Source: Lachnospiraceae bacterium (GTDB taxonomy: Bacteria; Bacillota; Clostridia; Lachnospirales; Lachnospiraceae). From it: DNA of 9,227 nt. This document shows positions 1 through 4,793 of the stretch, piece by piece. The stretch is taken from contig JAGKTQ010000049.1 in assembly GCA_021153325.1 (NCBI GenBank), positions 1 to 9,227 on the forward strand, read 5' to 3'. The notes beneath the pieces are model-generated. The model made no database searches. It had not been told where the DNA came from and saw only the letters and a program-made list of their open reading frames with translations. The translations under genes were made by a program, and so were the position numbers. Within the stretch, counting starts at the first letter, position 1. Every line of letters begins with the position of its first letter.

Positions 1-1
1 T

Positions 2-361
2 TTCTTTGAAGGAATTAAAATGGCAAAAGCTGGTAATCATTTATATGATATATCAAATGCTATTGATGCCTATGTTTCACAGTTTGGTTATGGTATTGTC
101 CGTGACCTGGTAGGACATGGGATTGGAACAAGTCTTCATGAAGACCCGCAGATTCCGAACTTTGCGCAGAAAAGAAGAGGTCTTAAACTTCAGCCCGGTA
201 TGACACTTGCAATTGAACCGATGATCAATGCGGGAACATGGGAAGTGGAATGGCTGGATGACGACTGGACAGTTGTAAGCGCAGATGGCTCTTTATCAGC
301 ACATTATGAAAATACAGTGTTGATCACAGAAGGCGAGCCGGAAATACTGACACTGGTTTAA
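2..361 (+). CDS. map: Methionine aminopeptidase type I, C-terminal part (5' end outside window)
   Basis: Removes the initiator methionine from new proteins in the cytosol, using a two-metal active site. The reading frame is open from base 2 (FFEGIKMAKAG...), so the gene starts upstream; the ATG at 20 is internal. About 119 residues are present, roughly half of the usual 250. Counting from the Met at 20, the visible active-site residues are His33 in GHGIG and Glu66 in AIEPM and Glu97 in HYENT (metal ligands matching His171, Glu204 and Glu235 of the E. coli enzyme) and His40 in LHEDP (matching substrate-contact His178). The two Asp ligands lie in the missing half. It sits 17 bases before the KOW gene, as in many Firmicutes ribosomal clusters. 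The identification is firm; only the N-terminal part is unseen. Confidence 0.97.
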   Translation, partial: FFEGIKMAKAGNHLYDISNAIDAYVSQFGYGIVRDLVGHGIGTSLHEDPQIPNFAQKRRGLKLQPGMTLAIEPMINAGTWEVEWLDDDWTVVSADGSLSAHYENTVLITEGEPEILTLV

Positions 362-378
362 AAGGTGTGGAGGCGTAA

Positions 379-657
379 ATGACAGGAAAGTTTGCAAAAT
401 CCAAAGCAGGGCATGACAAATTAAAAGTTTATGTCATAATAAAAGAAGAGGAAGAATATGTTTATCTTGCTGACGGCATCTATAAAACAATGGGAAAGCC
501 GAAAAAGAAGAGTAAAAAACATATTCAGATTATAAACAAAGGTCAGGATGAAAATTTAACAAAGAAGCTTCTTAATAAAGAGCAGGTTTCTGACGAAGAA
601 ATAAAAAGAGCAATTAAAATCTATGAATGCAGAAGAGAGCCGGAAGAGGGCAGATAG
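379..657 (+). CDS. Small KOW-domain RNA-binding protein (L14e-like) between map and infA
   Basis: A 92-residue basic protein with no firm gene name. The N-terminal part (about residues 4-35, FAKSKAGHDK... YVYLADG) resembles the KOW motif that follows the pattern 'S-x-A-G-x-D-K' in the small L14e-like proteins commonly found between map and infA in Clostridia and Bacilli. A Lys-rich stretch follows (KPKKKSKKH, about 40-48), then a charged helical tail. A role in ribosome assembly or function is inferred from the KOW fold and the neighbours; the exact function is not known to me. The start is supported by GGAGG at 369-373 with a short spacer. It lies 17 bases after map and 19 before infA, so it is probably cotranscribed with both. 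Confidence 0.85.
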   Translation: MTGKFAKSKAGHDKLKVYVIIKEEEEYVYLADGIYKTMGKPKKKSKKHIQIINKGQDENLTKKLLNKEQVSDEEIKRAIKIYECRREPEEGR

Positions 658-676
658 AAAGGAAAGGTTGTAGTAT

Positions 677-895
677 ATGTCTAAAGCAGATGTAATTGAA
701 ATCGAAGGAACTGTAATTGAAAAGTTACCAAACACTATGTTTCAGGTAGAACTCGAAAACGGACATAAAGTACTTGCACATATCAGTGGTAAGCTTAGAC
801 AGAATTTTATTCGTATTTTACCTGGTGATAAAGTGACATTAGAGCTTAGTCCATATGACTTATCAAAAGGACGTATTATTTGGCGTGACAAGTAG
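677..895 (+). CDS. infA: Translation initiation factor IF-1
   Basis: At 72 residues it has exactly the usual length. IF-1 binds the A site of the 30S subunit during initiation and works with IF-2 and IF-3. The whole protein is one S1-type OB fold. Family hallmarks are visible: IEGTVIEKLPNTMFQVELENGH, with the stretch 'G-T-V-x-E-x-L-P-N-x-x-F-x-V' near residues 11-25, then AHISGKLRQNFIRILPGDKV and the terminal GRIIWR. The start has GGAAAGG at 661-667. The next gene, rpmJ, is separated by 154 bases containing a terminator-like hairpin and a promoter, so infA may be the last gene of some transcripts. Confidence 0.98.
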   Translation: MSKADVIEIEGTVIEKLPNTMFQVELENGHKVLAHISGKLRQNFIRILPGDKVTLELSPYDLSKGRIIWRDK

Positions 896-904
896 ATGGC
901 TACC

Positions 905-938
905 GGGCATTGTGAGATAGATTCATAGCAGAATGTCC
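905..938 (+). other. Weak hairpin downstream of infA
   Basis: Bases 905-911 (GGGCATT) can pair with 932-938 (AATGTCC), seven pairs including one G-U, around a 20-base loop. It lies just after the infA stop and before the terminator-like hairpin. It could mark an mRNA 3' end or be chance. The rest of 896-977 shows nothing else. Confidence 0.25.
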
Positions 939-977
939 ACGCGATAAATAATATATGAAAATATAGTAATTTCTTGG

Positions 978-1003
978 AAAAACCTCTTGTCAAGAGGTTT
1001 TTC
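978..1003 (+). terminator. Terminator-like hairpin after infA
   Basis: An 11-base-pair stem is formed by 978-988 (AAAAACCTCTT) and 992-1002 (AAGAGGTTTTT) with a tight GTC loop that probably opens by a pair or two. The right arm ends in five Ts, typical of a Firmicutes intrinsic terminator with a symmetric A/T base. The GC core is short (CCTC/GAGG), so termination is likely partial. The right arm and loop overlap the -35 box of the next promoter. Confidence 0.6.
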
Positions 1004-1015
1004 TTATGTTATAAT
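987..1015 (+). promoter_or_regulatory. Near-consensus sigma-A promoter with extended -10, upstream of rpmJ
   Basis: The -35 box is TTGTCA (987-992, 5 of 6 matches to TTGACA), then a 17-base spacer, then a perfect -10 TATAAT (1010-1015) preceded by TG at 1007-1008 with one base between, the extended -10 form. Transcription would start near 1022, giving a leader of about 28 bases that includes the rpmJ ribosome binding site. This is the best promoter in the window and should feed rpmJ, rpsM, rpsK, rpsD, rpoA and rplQ. Confidence 0.85.
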
Positions 1016-1049
1016 CATAAACGGTCTTTTTTGAAAGGAGGGTTTAACA

Positions 1050-1163
1050 GTGAAAGTTAGATCATCAGTAAAACCAATTTGCGAAAAATGCAAAATCATT
1101 AAAAGAAAAGGAAGAATCAGAGTAATCTGTGAGAATCCAAAACACAAACAAAGACAGGGATAA
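1050..1163 (+). CDS. rpmJ: 50S ribosomal protein bL36, zinc-binding (C+) form
   Basis: A 37-residue protein starting with GTG: MKVRSSVKPICEKCKIIKRK, continuing GRIRVICENPKHKQRQG. The length and sequence match bL36, the smallest 50S protein, which binds 23S rRNA late in assembly. Cys11, Cys14, Cys27 and His32 form the CxxC-x12-C-x4-H zinc ribbon, so this is the zinc-containing paralogue; a zinc-free one, if present, lies elsewhere. The GTG start is set by AAAGGAGGG at 1034-1042 with seven bases of spacing and by family alignment. It has its own strong promoter just upstream and is followed by a 314-base structured spacer before rpsM, an unusually long gap for this operon. Confidence 0.97.
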   Translation: MKVRSSVKPICEKCKIIKRKGRIRVICENPKHKQRQG

Positions 1164-1477
1164 TACCGAACTTTAATCTTTAAGTGAGGGTTCTCGTCTC
1201 GTAAGTAAGTATGAAGCGGCTGATAGTGCTGGACACTATTTTTATATAGATTACGAATCAGAGCCAACAGGAAGATTACTTTTTGGTACCGAAATTCTTC
1301 GGAAAAATCGGACTGATCCTGTCCGATTGGGCTTAATGACCGCCCCAATCAATCAGTAACGAATACACCAAATGGTGTAGGCATATTTGTGAATATCACA
1401 AAATGCAGAGCGCAAAAAGCGCAGGCAATAGCGCAACGCAATAGACGTATGCGCAGCAGAAAATGGAGGAAACGTAA
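1164..1477 (+). ncRNA. Structured leader between rpmJ and rpsM (candidate ribosomal-protein autoregulatory RNA)
   Basis: This 314-base stretch has no convincing gene but many hairpins. They are: 1223-1228/1234-1239; 1289-1293/1298-1302; 1306-1313/1321-1328 (eight perfect pairs); 1364-1369/1374-1379; 1381-1391/1397-1406 (ten pairs with one bulged A); 1410-1413/1419-1422; and 1431-1438/1446-1454 (eight pairs with a bulged A). An alternative fold joins 1325-1331 to 1344-1350 and 1312-1317 to 1352-1357, which excludes the 1306-1328 hairpin. The rpsM ribosome binding site GGAGGA (1465-1470) follows. In E. coli uS4 represses its operon by binding a structured RNA at this place, before rpsM, so a uS4 or uS13 binding leader is plausible. 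Function is inferred. No U-tract suggests transcription termination. Confidence 0.6.
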
Positions 1478-1846
1478 ATGGCTCGTATCGCAGGTGTTGA
1501 TTTACCTAGAGAAAAACGTGTAGAGATCGGTTTAACTTATATCTATGGAATCGGTAGAGTAAGTGCAAACAAGATTTTAGCTGAAGCAAATGTTAATCCT
1601 GACACTCGTTGTAGAGATTTAACAGATGATGAAGTAAAGAAAATCAGCGAAGTAATTGATGCAACAATGACTGTAGAAGGTGATTTAAGAAGAGAAATCG
1701 CTCTTAACATCAAGAGATTACAGGAAATTGGTTGCTACAGAGGAATCCGTCATAGAAAAGGACTTCCAGTTCGTGGTCAGAAGACTAAAACAAATGCTAG
1801 AACTCGTAAGGGTCCAAAGCGTACAGTAGCAAATAAGAAGAAATAA
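1478..1846 (+). CDS. rpsM: 30S ribosomal protein uS13
   Basis: A 122-residue protein starting MARIAGVDLPREKRVEIGLT, the standard uS13 opening. It sits in the 30S head, contacts 16S rRNA and uS19, and its tail reaches the P-site tRNA. Visible landmarks are the helical N-terminal domain with YIYGIGR (residues 22-28), the RGIRHRKGLPVRGQKTKTNAR segment (about 89-108), and the basic tail GPKRTVANKKK. Length is normal. It starts with ATG seven bases after GGAGGA. It follows the long structured leader and precedes rpsK by 117 bases. The codons for the last nine residues and the stop are nearly repeated about 50 bases downstream, in the spacer. Confidence 0.98.
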   Translation: MARIAGVDLPREKRVEIGLTYIYGIGRVSANKILAEANVNPDTRCRDLTDDEVKKISEVIDATMTVEGDLRREIALNIKRLQEIGCYRGIRHRKGLPVRGQKTKTNARTRKGPKRTVANKKK

Positions 1847-1897
1847 TTTAGTCTTTGGTACGCTTTTGGCGTACAGTAGCAAATAAGAAGAATAATT
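1819..1897 (+). repeat. Duplicated 3' end of rpsM
   Basis: Twenty-two bases at 1819-1840, inside the end of rpsM, recur exactly at 1869-1890, 50 bases downstream. The match continues as AAATAATT versus AATAATT, with one A missing. The second copy would encode RTVANKKN if read in the same register but has no gene context. Between them, 1858-1863 and 1869-1874 form a perfect six-base-pair hairpin (GTACGC/GCGTAC, loop TTTTG). Also, 1814-1824 is complementary to 1858-1869 with one extra T. It looks like a short tandem duplication scar that has acquired or retained pairing potential. Confidence 0.85.
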
Positions 1898-1898
1898 A

Positions 1899-1936
1899 AT
1901 TCAATAGGAATTGAATGTCGGACACTATGTATAGTG
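1899..1936 (+). other. Two small hairpins before rpsK
   Basis: Bases 1899-1905 (ATTCAAT) and 1910-1916 (ATTGAAT) form seven perfect pairs around an AGGA loop. Next, 1923-1927 (CACTA) and 1932-1936 (TAGTG) pair around TGTA. The rpsK start follows at 1964 behind a weak ribosome binding site (TAGG near 1950-1953). These may affect rpsK translation or be mRNA-processing elements; no function can be shown. Confidence 0.4.
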
Positions 1937-1963
1937 AATTTTGAGAAAGTAGGTTAGTTTAAA

Positions 1964-2359
1964 ATGGCTAAACAAGTTGCGAAAAAAGTAACAAAAAAGC
2001 GTGTAAAGAAAAACGTTGAACGCGGACAGGCACACATTCAGGCATCTTTTAATAATACAATCGTTACATTAACAGATACTGAAGGAAATGCTCTTAGCTG
2101 GGCAAGTGCTGGTGGTCTTGGTTTTAGAGGTTCAAAGAAATCTACTCCGTATGCAGCACAGATGGCTGCTGAAACAGCTACAAAAGCTGCTTTAGTACAT
2201 GGTTTAAAATCTGTAGATGTTATGGTTAAAGGTCCTGGTTCAGGACGTGAAGCTGCAATCCGTGCACTTCAGGCTTGCGGACTTGAAGTTACATCTATCA
2301 AAGACGTAACTCCAGTACCTCATAACGGATGCCGCCCACCAAAACGTCGTCGTGTCTAA
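1964..2359 (+). CDS. rpsK: 30S ribosomal protein uS11
   Basis: A 131-residue protein with the usual uS11 length and landmarks: a basic N-terminus (MAKQVAKKVTKKRVKKNVER), GQAHIQASFNNTIVTLTDTEGN (about 22-43), SWASAGGLGFRGSKKSTPYA, KGPGSGREAAIRAL (about 89-102) and the terminal GCRPPKRRRV. It forms part of the 30S platform with uS7 and bS18, near the mRNA exit. The ATG at 1964 is fixed by family alignment; the ribosome binding site is weak (AGTAGG ending about ten bases before the ATG), unlike the strong sites of its neighbours. It is 117 bases after rpsM and 95 bases before rpsD in the same operon. Confidence 0.98.
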   Translation: MAKQVAKKVTKKRVKKNVERGQAHIQASFNNTIVTLTDTEGNALSWASAGGLGFRGSKKSTPYAAQMAAETATKAALVHGLKSVDVMVKGPGSGREAAIRALQACGLEVTSIKDVTPVPHNGCRPPKRRRV

Positions 2360-2417
2360 TTTTAGATAAAGGTTGTAAAATTTGGAAGAAGGCGCTTTGT
2401 GCGTTGTAAACAATAGT

Positions 2418-2448
2418 AGGAGAGCAATTCTCCTTTAAAAGAAAGGAG
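2418..2448 (+). promoter_or_regulatory. Alternative hairpins over the rpsD ribosome binding site
   Basis: Arm A, 2418-2423 (AGGAGA), pairs with arm B, 2429-2434 (TCTCCT): six perfect pairs and a five-base loop. Arm B, extended as 2430-2436 (CTCCTTT), also pairs with arm C, 2442-2448 (AAAGGAG): seven perfect pairs with loop AAAAG. Arm C is the Shine-Dalgarno sequence of rpsD, whose ATG is at 2455. A:B leaves the ribosome binding site free, while B:C hides it. This is the geometry of a translational switch; uS4, the product of rpsD, is a known translational autoregulator in other bacteria, but its use of this site is inference. Confidence 0.6.
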
Positions 2449-2454
2449 CCAACA

Positions 2455-3048
2455 ATGGCAGTTAATAGAGTTCCAGTCCTTAAAAGATGTAGATCTCTTG
2501 GTTTAGAACCATCTTATTTAGGATATGATAAAAAATCCAACAGAACAAATGCAAGAGCAGGTAAAAAAGTAAGTGAATATGGTCTTCAGTTAAGAGAAAA
2601 ACAGAAAGCAAAATTCATTTACGGTGTTCTTGAAAAACCTTTCAGAAACTACTATGAAAAAGCTGATAGAATGAAAGGACAGACAGGTGAAAACCTTATG
2701 GTTCTTTTGGAATCCAGACTTGACAGCGTAGTATTCAGAATGGGATTCGCTAGAACAAGAAGAGAAGCAAGACAGATTGTTGATCACAAACATGTTTTAG
2801 TAAACGGCAAATGTGTAAACATCCCATCTTACTTAATCAAAGCTGGTGACGTAATCGAAATCAGAGAAAAATCCAAAGGATTACAGAGATATAAAGATAT
2901 CCTCGAAGTAACAGCCGGAAGATTATATCCGGAATGGATGGATGTAGATAAAGAAGCTCTCAAAGGAACAGTTAAAAATCTTCCTACAAGAGAAATGATT
3001 GATGTTCCTGTTGATGAAATGCTTATCGTCGAATTATATAGTAAGTAA
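2455..3048 (+). CDS. rpsD: 30S ribosomal protein uS4, zinc-free form
   Basis: A 197-residue protein with normal uS4 length. It binds the 5' domain of 16S rRNA early in 30S assembly. The N-terminal region (MAVNRVPVLKRCRSLGLEPS) has a single cysteine at residue 12 and lacks the Cys cluster of zinc-binding uS4, so this is the C- form. The central SEYGLQLREKQKAKFIYGVLEKPFRNYY segment is typical. The S4 RNA-binding domain spans about residues 84-150, beginning LLESRLDSVVFRMGFARTRREARQ and including HVLVNGKCVNIPSY and KAGDVIEI. The start follows AAAGGAG at 2442-2448, which can be hidden in a hairpin. In Bacillus subtilis rpsD stands alone; here it remains in the alpha operon between rpsK and rpoA. 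Confidence 0.97.
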   Translation: MAVNRVPVLKRCRSLGLEPSYLGYDKKSNRTNARAGKKVSEYGLQLREKQKAKFIYGVLEKPFRNYYEKADRMKGQTGENLMVLLESRLDSVVFRMGFARTRREARQIVDHKHVLVNGKCVNIPSYLIKAGDVIEIREKSKGLQRYKDILEVTAGRLYPEWMDVDKEALKGTVKNLPTREMIDVPVDEMLIVELYSK

Positions 3049-3050
3049 TA

Positions 3051-3082
3051 GGAAAAGAGCGGGGAAGTTCCGCTCATTTTCC
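3051..3082 (+). terminator. Stable hairpin between rpsD and rpoA (partial terminator or processing site)
   Basis: Two bases after the rpsD stop, 3051-3062 (GGAAAAGAGCGG) pairs with 3070-3082 (CCGCTCATTTTCC), giving 12 pairs with one bulged A at 3076 and a seven-base loop. The GC core followed by ATTTT resembles an intrinsic terminator, but only four Ts are present and they are followed by CC. Full termination would cut off rpoA, so I expect at most partial termination, RNA processing or 3'-end protection of the upstream mRNA. Confidence 0.55.
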
Positions 3083-3125
3083 ACCTACATTACCAAGTTT
3101 AAGTTCGTAAAGGAGGGTATTTGCA

Positions 3126-4085
3126 GTGTTTGATTTTGAAAGACCAAATATTACGGTTGAAGAAATTTCGGATGACGGAAAAGTTGGCAAATTCGTAGTG
3201 GAACCTTTGGAAAGAGGTTATGGTATTACTTTAGGAAACTCCTTAAGAAGAATTATGCTTTCTTCTCTTCCGGGAGCTGCTGTAAGTCAGGTGAAAATTG
3301 AAGGTGTTCTTCATGAATTCAGTTCTATTCCTGGAGTAAAGGAAGACGTTACTGAAATTATTATGAACATTAAGAGTTTAGCTATTAAAAATAATAGTGA
3401 TACGAATGAGCCGAAGACTGCATACATTGAGTTCGAAGGCGAAGGCGTGGTTCATGCTTCCGATATTCAGGCAGATCAGGATATAGAGATTCTTAACCCG
3501 GATTTAGTAATTGCTACCTTAAGCGGTGGTAAGGAAAGTAAATTATATATGGAACTTACCATTACAAAAGGAAGAGGTTATGTAAGCGCTGATAAAAACA
3601 AACATGAAGATTTACCAATTGGTGTAATCGCTGTTGATTCCATCTACACACCTGTAGAAAGAGTTAACGTTACTGTACAAAATACTCGTGTTGGTCAGAT
3701 TACAGACTATGATAAACTTACTCTTGATGTACGTACAAATGGAACATTGGTTCCTGACGAAGCAGTAAGTTTAGCTGCAAAGGTACTTAGCGAACATTTA
3801 GGTCTTTTCATCGACTTATCTGAAAATGCTAAAACAGCAGAAGTTATGGTAGAAAAAGAAGACGATGAAAAAGAAAAAGTATTGGAAATGAGCATTGATG
3901 AGTTAGAACTGTCAGTTCGTTCCTATAACTGCTTAAAACGTGCCGGTATCAACACAGTAGAAGAATTAACAAATAAGACTTCAGAAGATATGATGAAAGT
4001 TCGTAACCTCGGACGTAAATCTTTAGAAGAAGTTTTAGCAAAATTAAAAGAGTTAGGTTTACAGCTTAACCCATCAGAAGAGTAG
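3126..4085 (+). CDS. rpoA: DNA-directed RNA polymerase subunit alpha
   Basis: A 319-residue protein starting with GTG nine bases after AGGAGGG (3110-3116). Alpha dimerises to nucleate core polymerase assembly, and its C-terminal domain contacts UP elements and activators. The N-terminal domain, about residues 1-230, shows ERGYGITLGNSLRRIMLSSL (29-48) and PGVKEDVTEI. A charged linker (about 234-260, EKEDDEKEK) leads to the C-terminal domain, where VRSYNCLK places Arg265 and Asn268 at the same numbers as the E. coli DNA-contact residues, followed by NLGRKSL. Length and motifs are normal. It lies between a stable hairpin upstream and a 145-base repeat-bearing spacer before rplQ, and belongs to the alpha operon transcript. 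Confidence 0.98.
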   Translation: MFDFERPNITVEEISDDGKVGKFVVEPLERGYGITLGNSLRRIMLSSLPGAAVSQVKIEGVLHEFSSIPGVKEDVTEIIMNIKSLAIKNNSDTNEPKTAYIEFEGEGVVHASDIQADQDIEILNPDLVIATLSGGKESKLYMELTITKGRGYVSADKNKHEDLPIGVIAVDSIYTPVERVNVTVQNTRVGQITDYDKLTLDVRTNGTLVPDEAVSLAAKVLSEHLGLFIDLSENAKTAEVMVEKEDDEKEKVLEMSIDELELSVRSYNCLKRAGINTVEELTNKTSEDMMKVRNLGRKSLEEVLAKLKELGLQLNPSEE

Positions 4086-4118
4086 CAGGAAATAAATAAG
4101 ATATGAAGCATGCCGGAT

Positions 4119-4194
4119 AAGTCCGAAGAGCGCAGGCGTGTTACTCATATAATGGAAACTATTGATACCTTTCGGTAAGTAAGTCCAAAGAGCG
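4119..4194 (+). repeat. Paired 14-base repeats in the rpoA-rplQ spacer
   Basis: AAGTCCGAAGAGCG at 4119-4132 recurs as AAGTCCAAAGAGCG at 4181-4194 (13 of 14 identical), 62 bases apart. The first copy lies within a possible stem, 4107-4114 with 4135-4142 (eight pairs, some G-U), capped by GGA/TCC at 4115-4117 and 4122-4124. The second can form a weaker CTTT/AAAG stem (4169-4172/4187-4190). GTAAGTAAGT at 4175-4184 also occurs at 1201-1210 in the rpsM leader. The elements may be repeated RNA sites; the function is unknown. Confidence 0.55.
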
Positions 4195-4230
4195 TGGCCG
4201 GAGGGAAGCCCATTAAAAGGAGATAGAAAA

Positions 4231-4767
4231 ATGGCAAAATACAGAAAACTTGGAAGAACATCTTCCCAGAGAAAAGCATTACTCAGAAACCAGGTAACAG
4301 CACTTTTAAACAATGGTAAAATCGTTACTACAGAAGCAAAAGCAAAAGAAGTTCAGAAAATCGCTGAAGGTCTTATTGCATTAGCAATCAAAGAAAAAGA
4401 TAACTTTGAAACAGTAAAGGTTACTGCTAAAGTTGCTCGTAAAGATAAAGACGGCAAGAGAGTAAAAGAAGTTGTTGATGGTAAAAAGAAAACTGTTTAT
4501 GATGAAGTAGAAAAGGAAATCAAAAAAGATATGCCTTCCAGACTTCATGCAAGAAGACAGATGCTTAAAGTTTTATATACTGTAACAGAAGTTCCTTCTA
4601 CTAACGCAGGTAAGAAAAAAGGAACAAAAGAAGTTGATTTAGTAGCTAAATTATTCGATGAGTACGGCGCTAAATATGCAGATCGTAAGGGCGGTTACAC
4701 AAGAATCGTTAAGATTGGTCAGCGTAAAGGTGACGGAGCTTTAGAAGTACTTCTTGAGTTAGTATAA
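4231..4767 (+). CDS. rplQ: 50S ribosomal protein bL17, enlarged
   Basis: A 178-residue bL17, compared with about 120 in Bacillus subtilis. bL17 lies near the exit of the peptide tunnel in the 50S subunit. The ends are typical: MAKYRKLGRTSSQRKALLRN (1-20), IVTTEAKAKE, SRLHARRQ (about 103-110), GGYTRIVKIG and the final ELV. By comparison with the B. subtilis sequence as I recall it, about 48 extra residues lie before LHARRQ (roughly 56-103), rich in Lys, Glu, Asp and Val, and about nine more near 121-133 (NAGKKKGTKE). No frame break is visible and codon use matches neighbours, so the insertions belong to the protein; I recall similar bL17 in Lachnospiraceae. The start follows AAAAGGAGA. It ends the operon before a strong terminator. 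Confidence 0.97.
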   Translation: MAKYRKLGRTSSQRKALLRNQVTALLNNGKIVTTEAKAKEVQKIAEGLIALAIKEKDNFETVKVTAKVARKDKDGKRVKEVVDGKKKTVYDEVEKEIKKDMPSRLHARRQMLKVLYTVTEVPSTNAGKKKGTKEVDLVAKLFDEYGAKYADRKGGYTRIVKIGQRKGDGALEVLLELV

Positions 4768-4771
4768 TAAG

Positions 4772-4793
4772 AGCCAAATAAAAGCCAAATAAA
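4772..4793 (+). repeat. 11-base tandem duplication after rplQ
   Basis: AGCCAAATAAA occurs twice head to tail, at 4772-4782 and 4783-4793, directly after the rplQ stop. The second copy runs into the A-rich left foot of the terminator. It is probably a slippage duplication; on the opposite strand it supplies a T-rich tail to the terminator. Confidence 0.9.

Noticed and set aside
896..928. Short ATG frame of ten codons right after the infA stop
   Set aside because: It has no ribosome binding site of its own and no recognisable product; it is probably chance.
1004..1348. Open frame of 114 codons on the - strand across rpmJ and the rpsM leader
   Set aside because: It lies antisense to rpmJ and the structured leader, and I recognise no protein family in its translation. 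A chance frame is more likely.
1306..1350. Transcription attenuator in the rpsM leader
   Set aside because: The competing hairpins are real in base pairing, but neither is followed by a run of Ts, so any control would be on translation or RNA stability instead.
2372..2410. GTTGTAAA repeated at 2372-2379 and 2403-2410 before rpsD
   Set aside because: Eight-base AT-rich repeats are expected by chance in such a spacer, and they do not contribute to a convincing structure.
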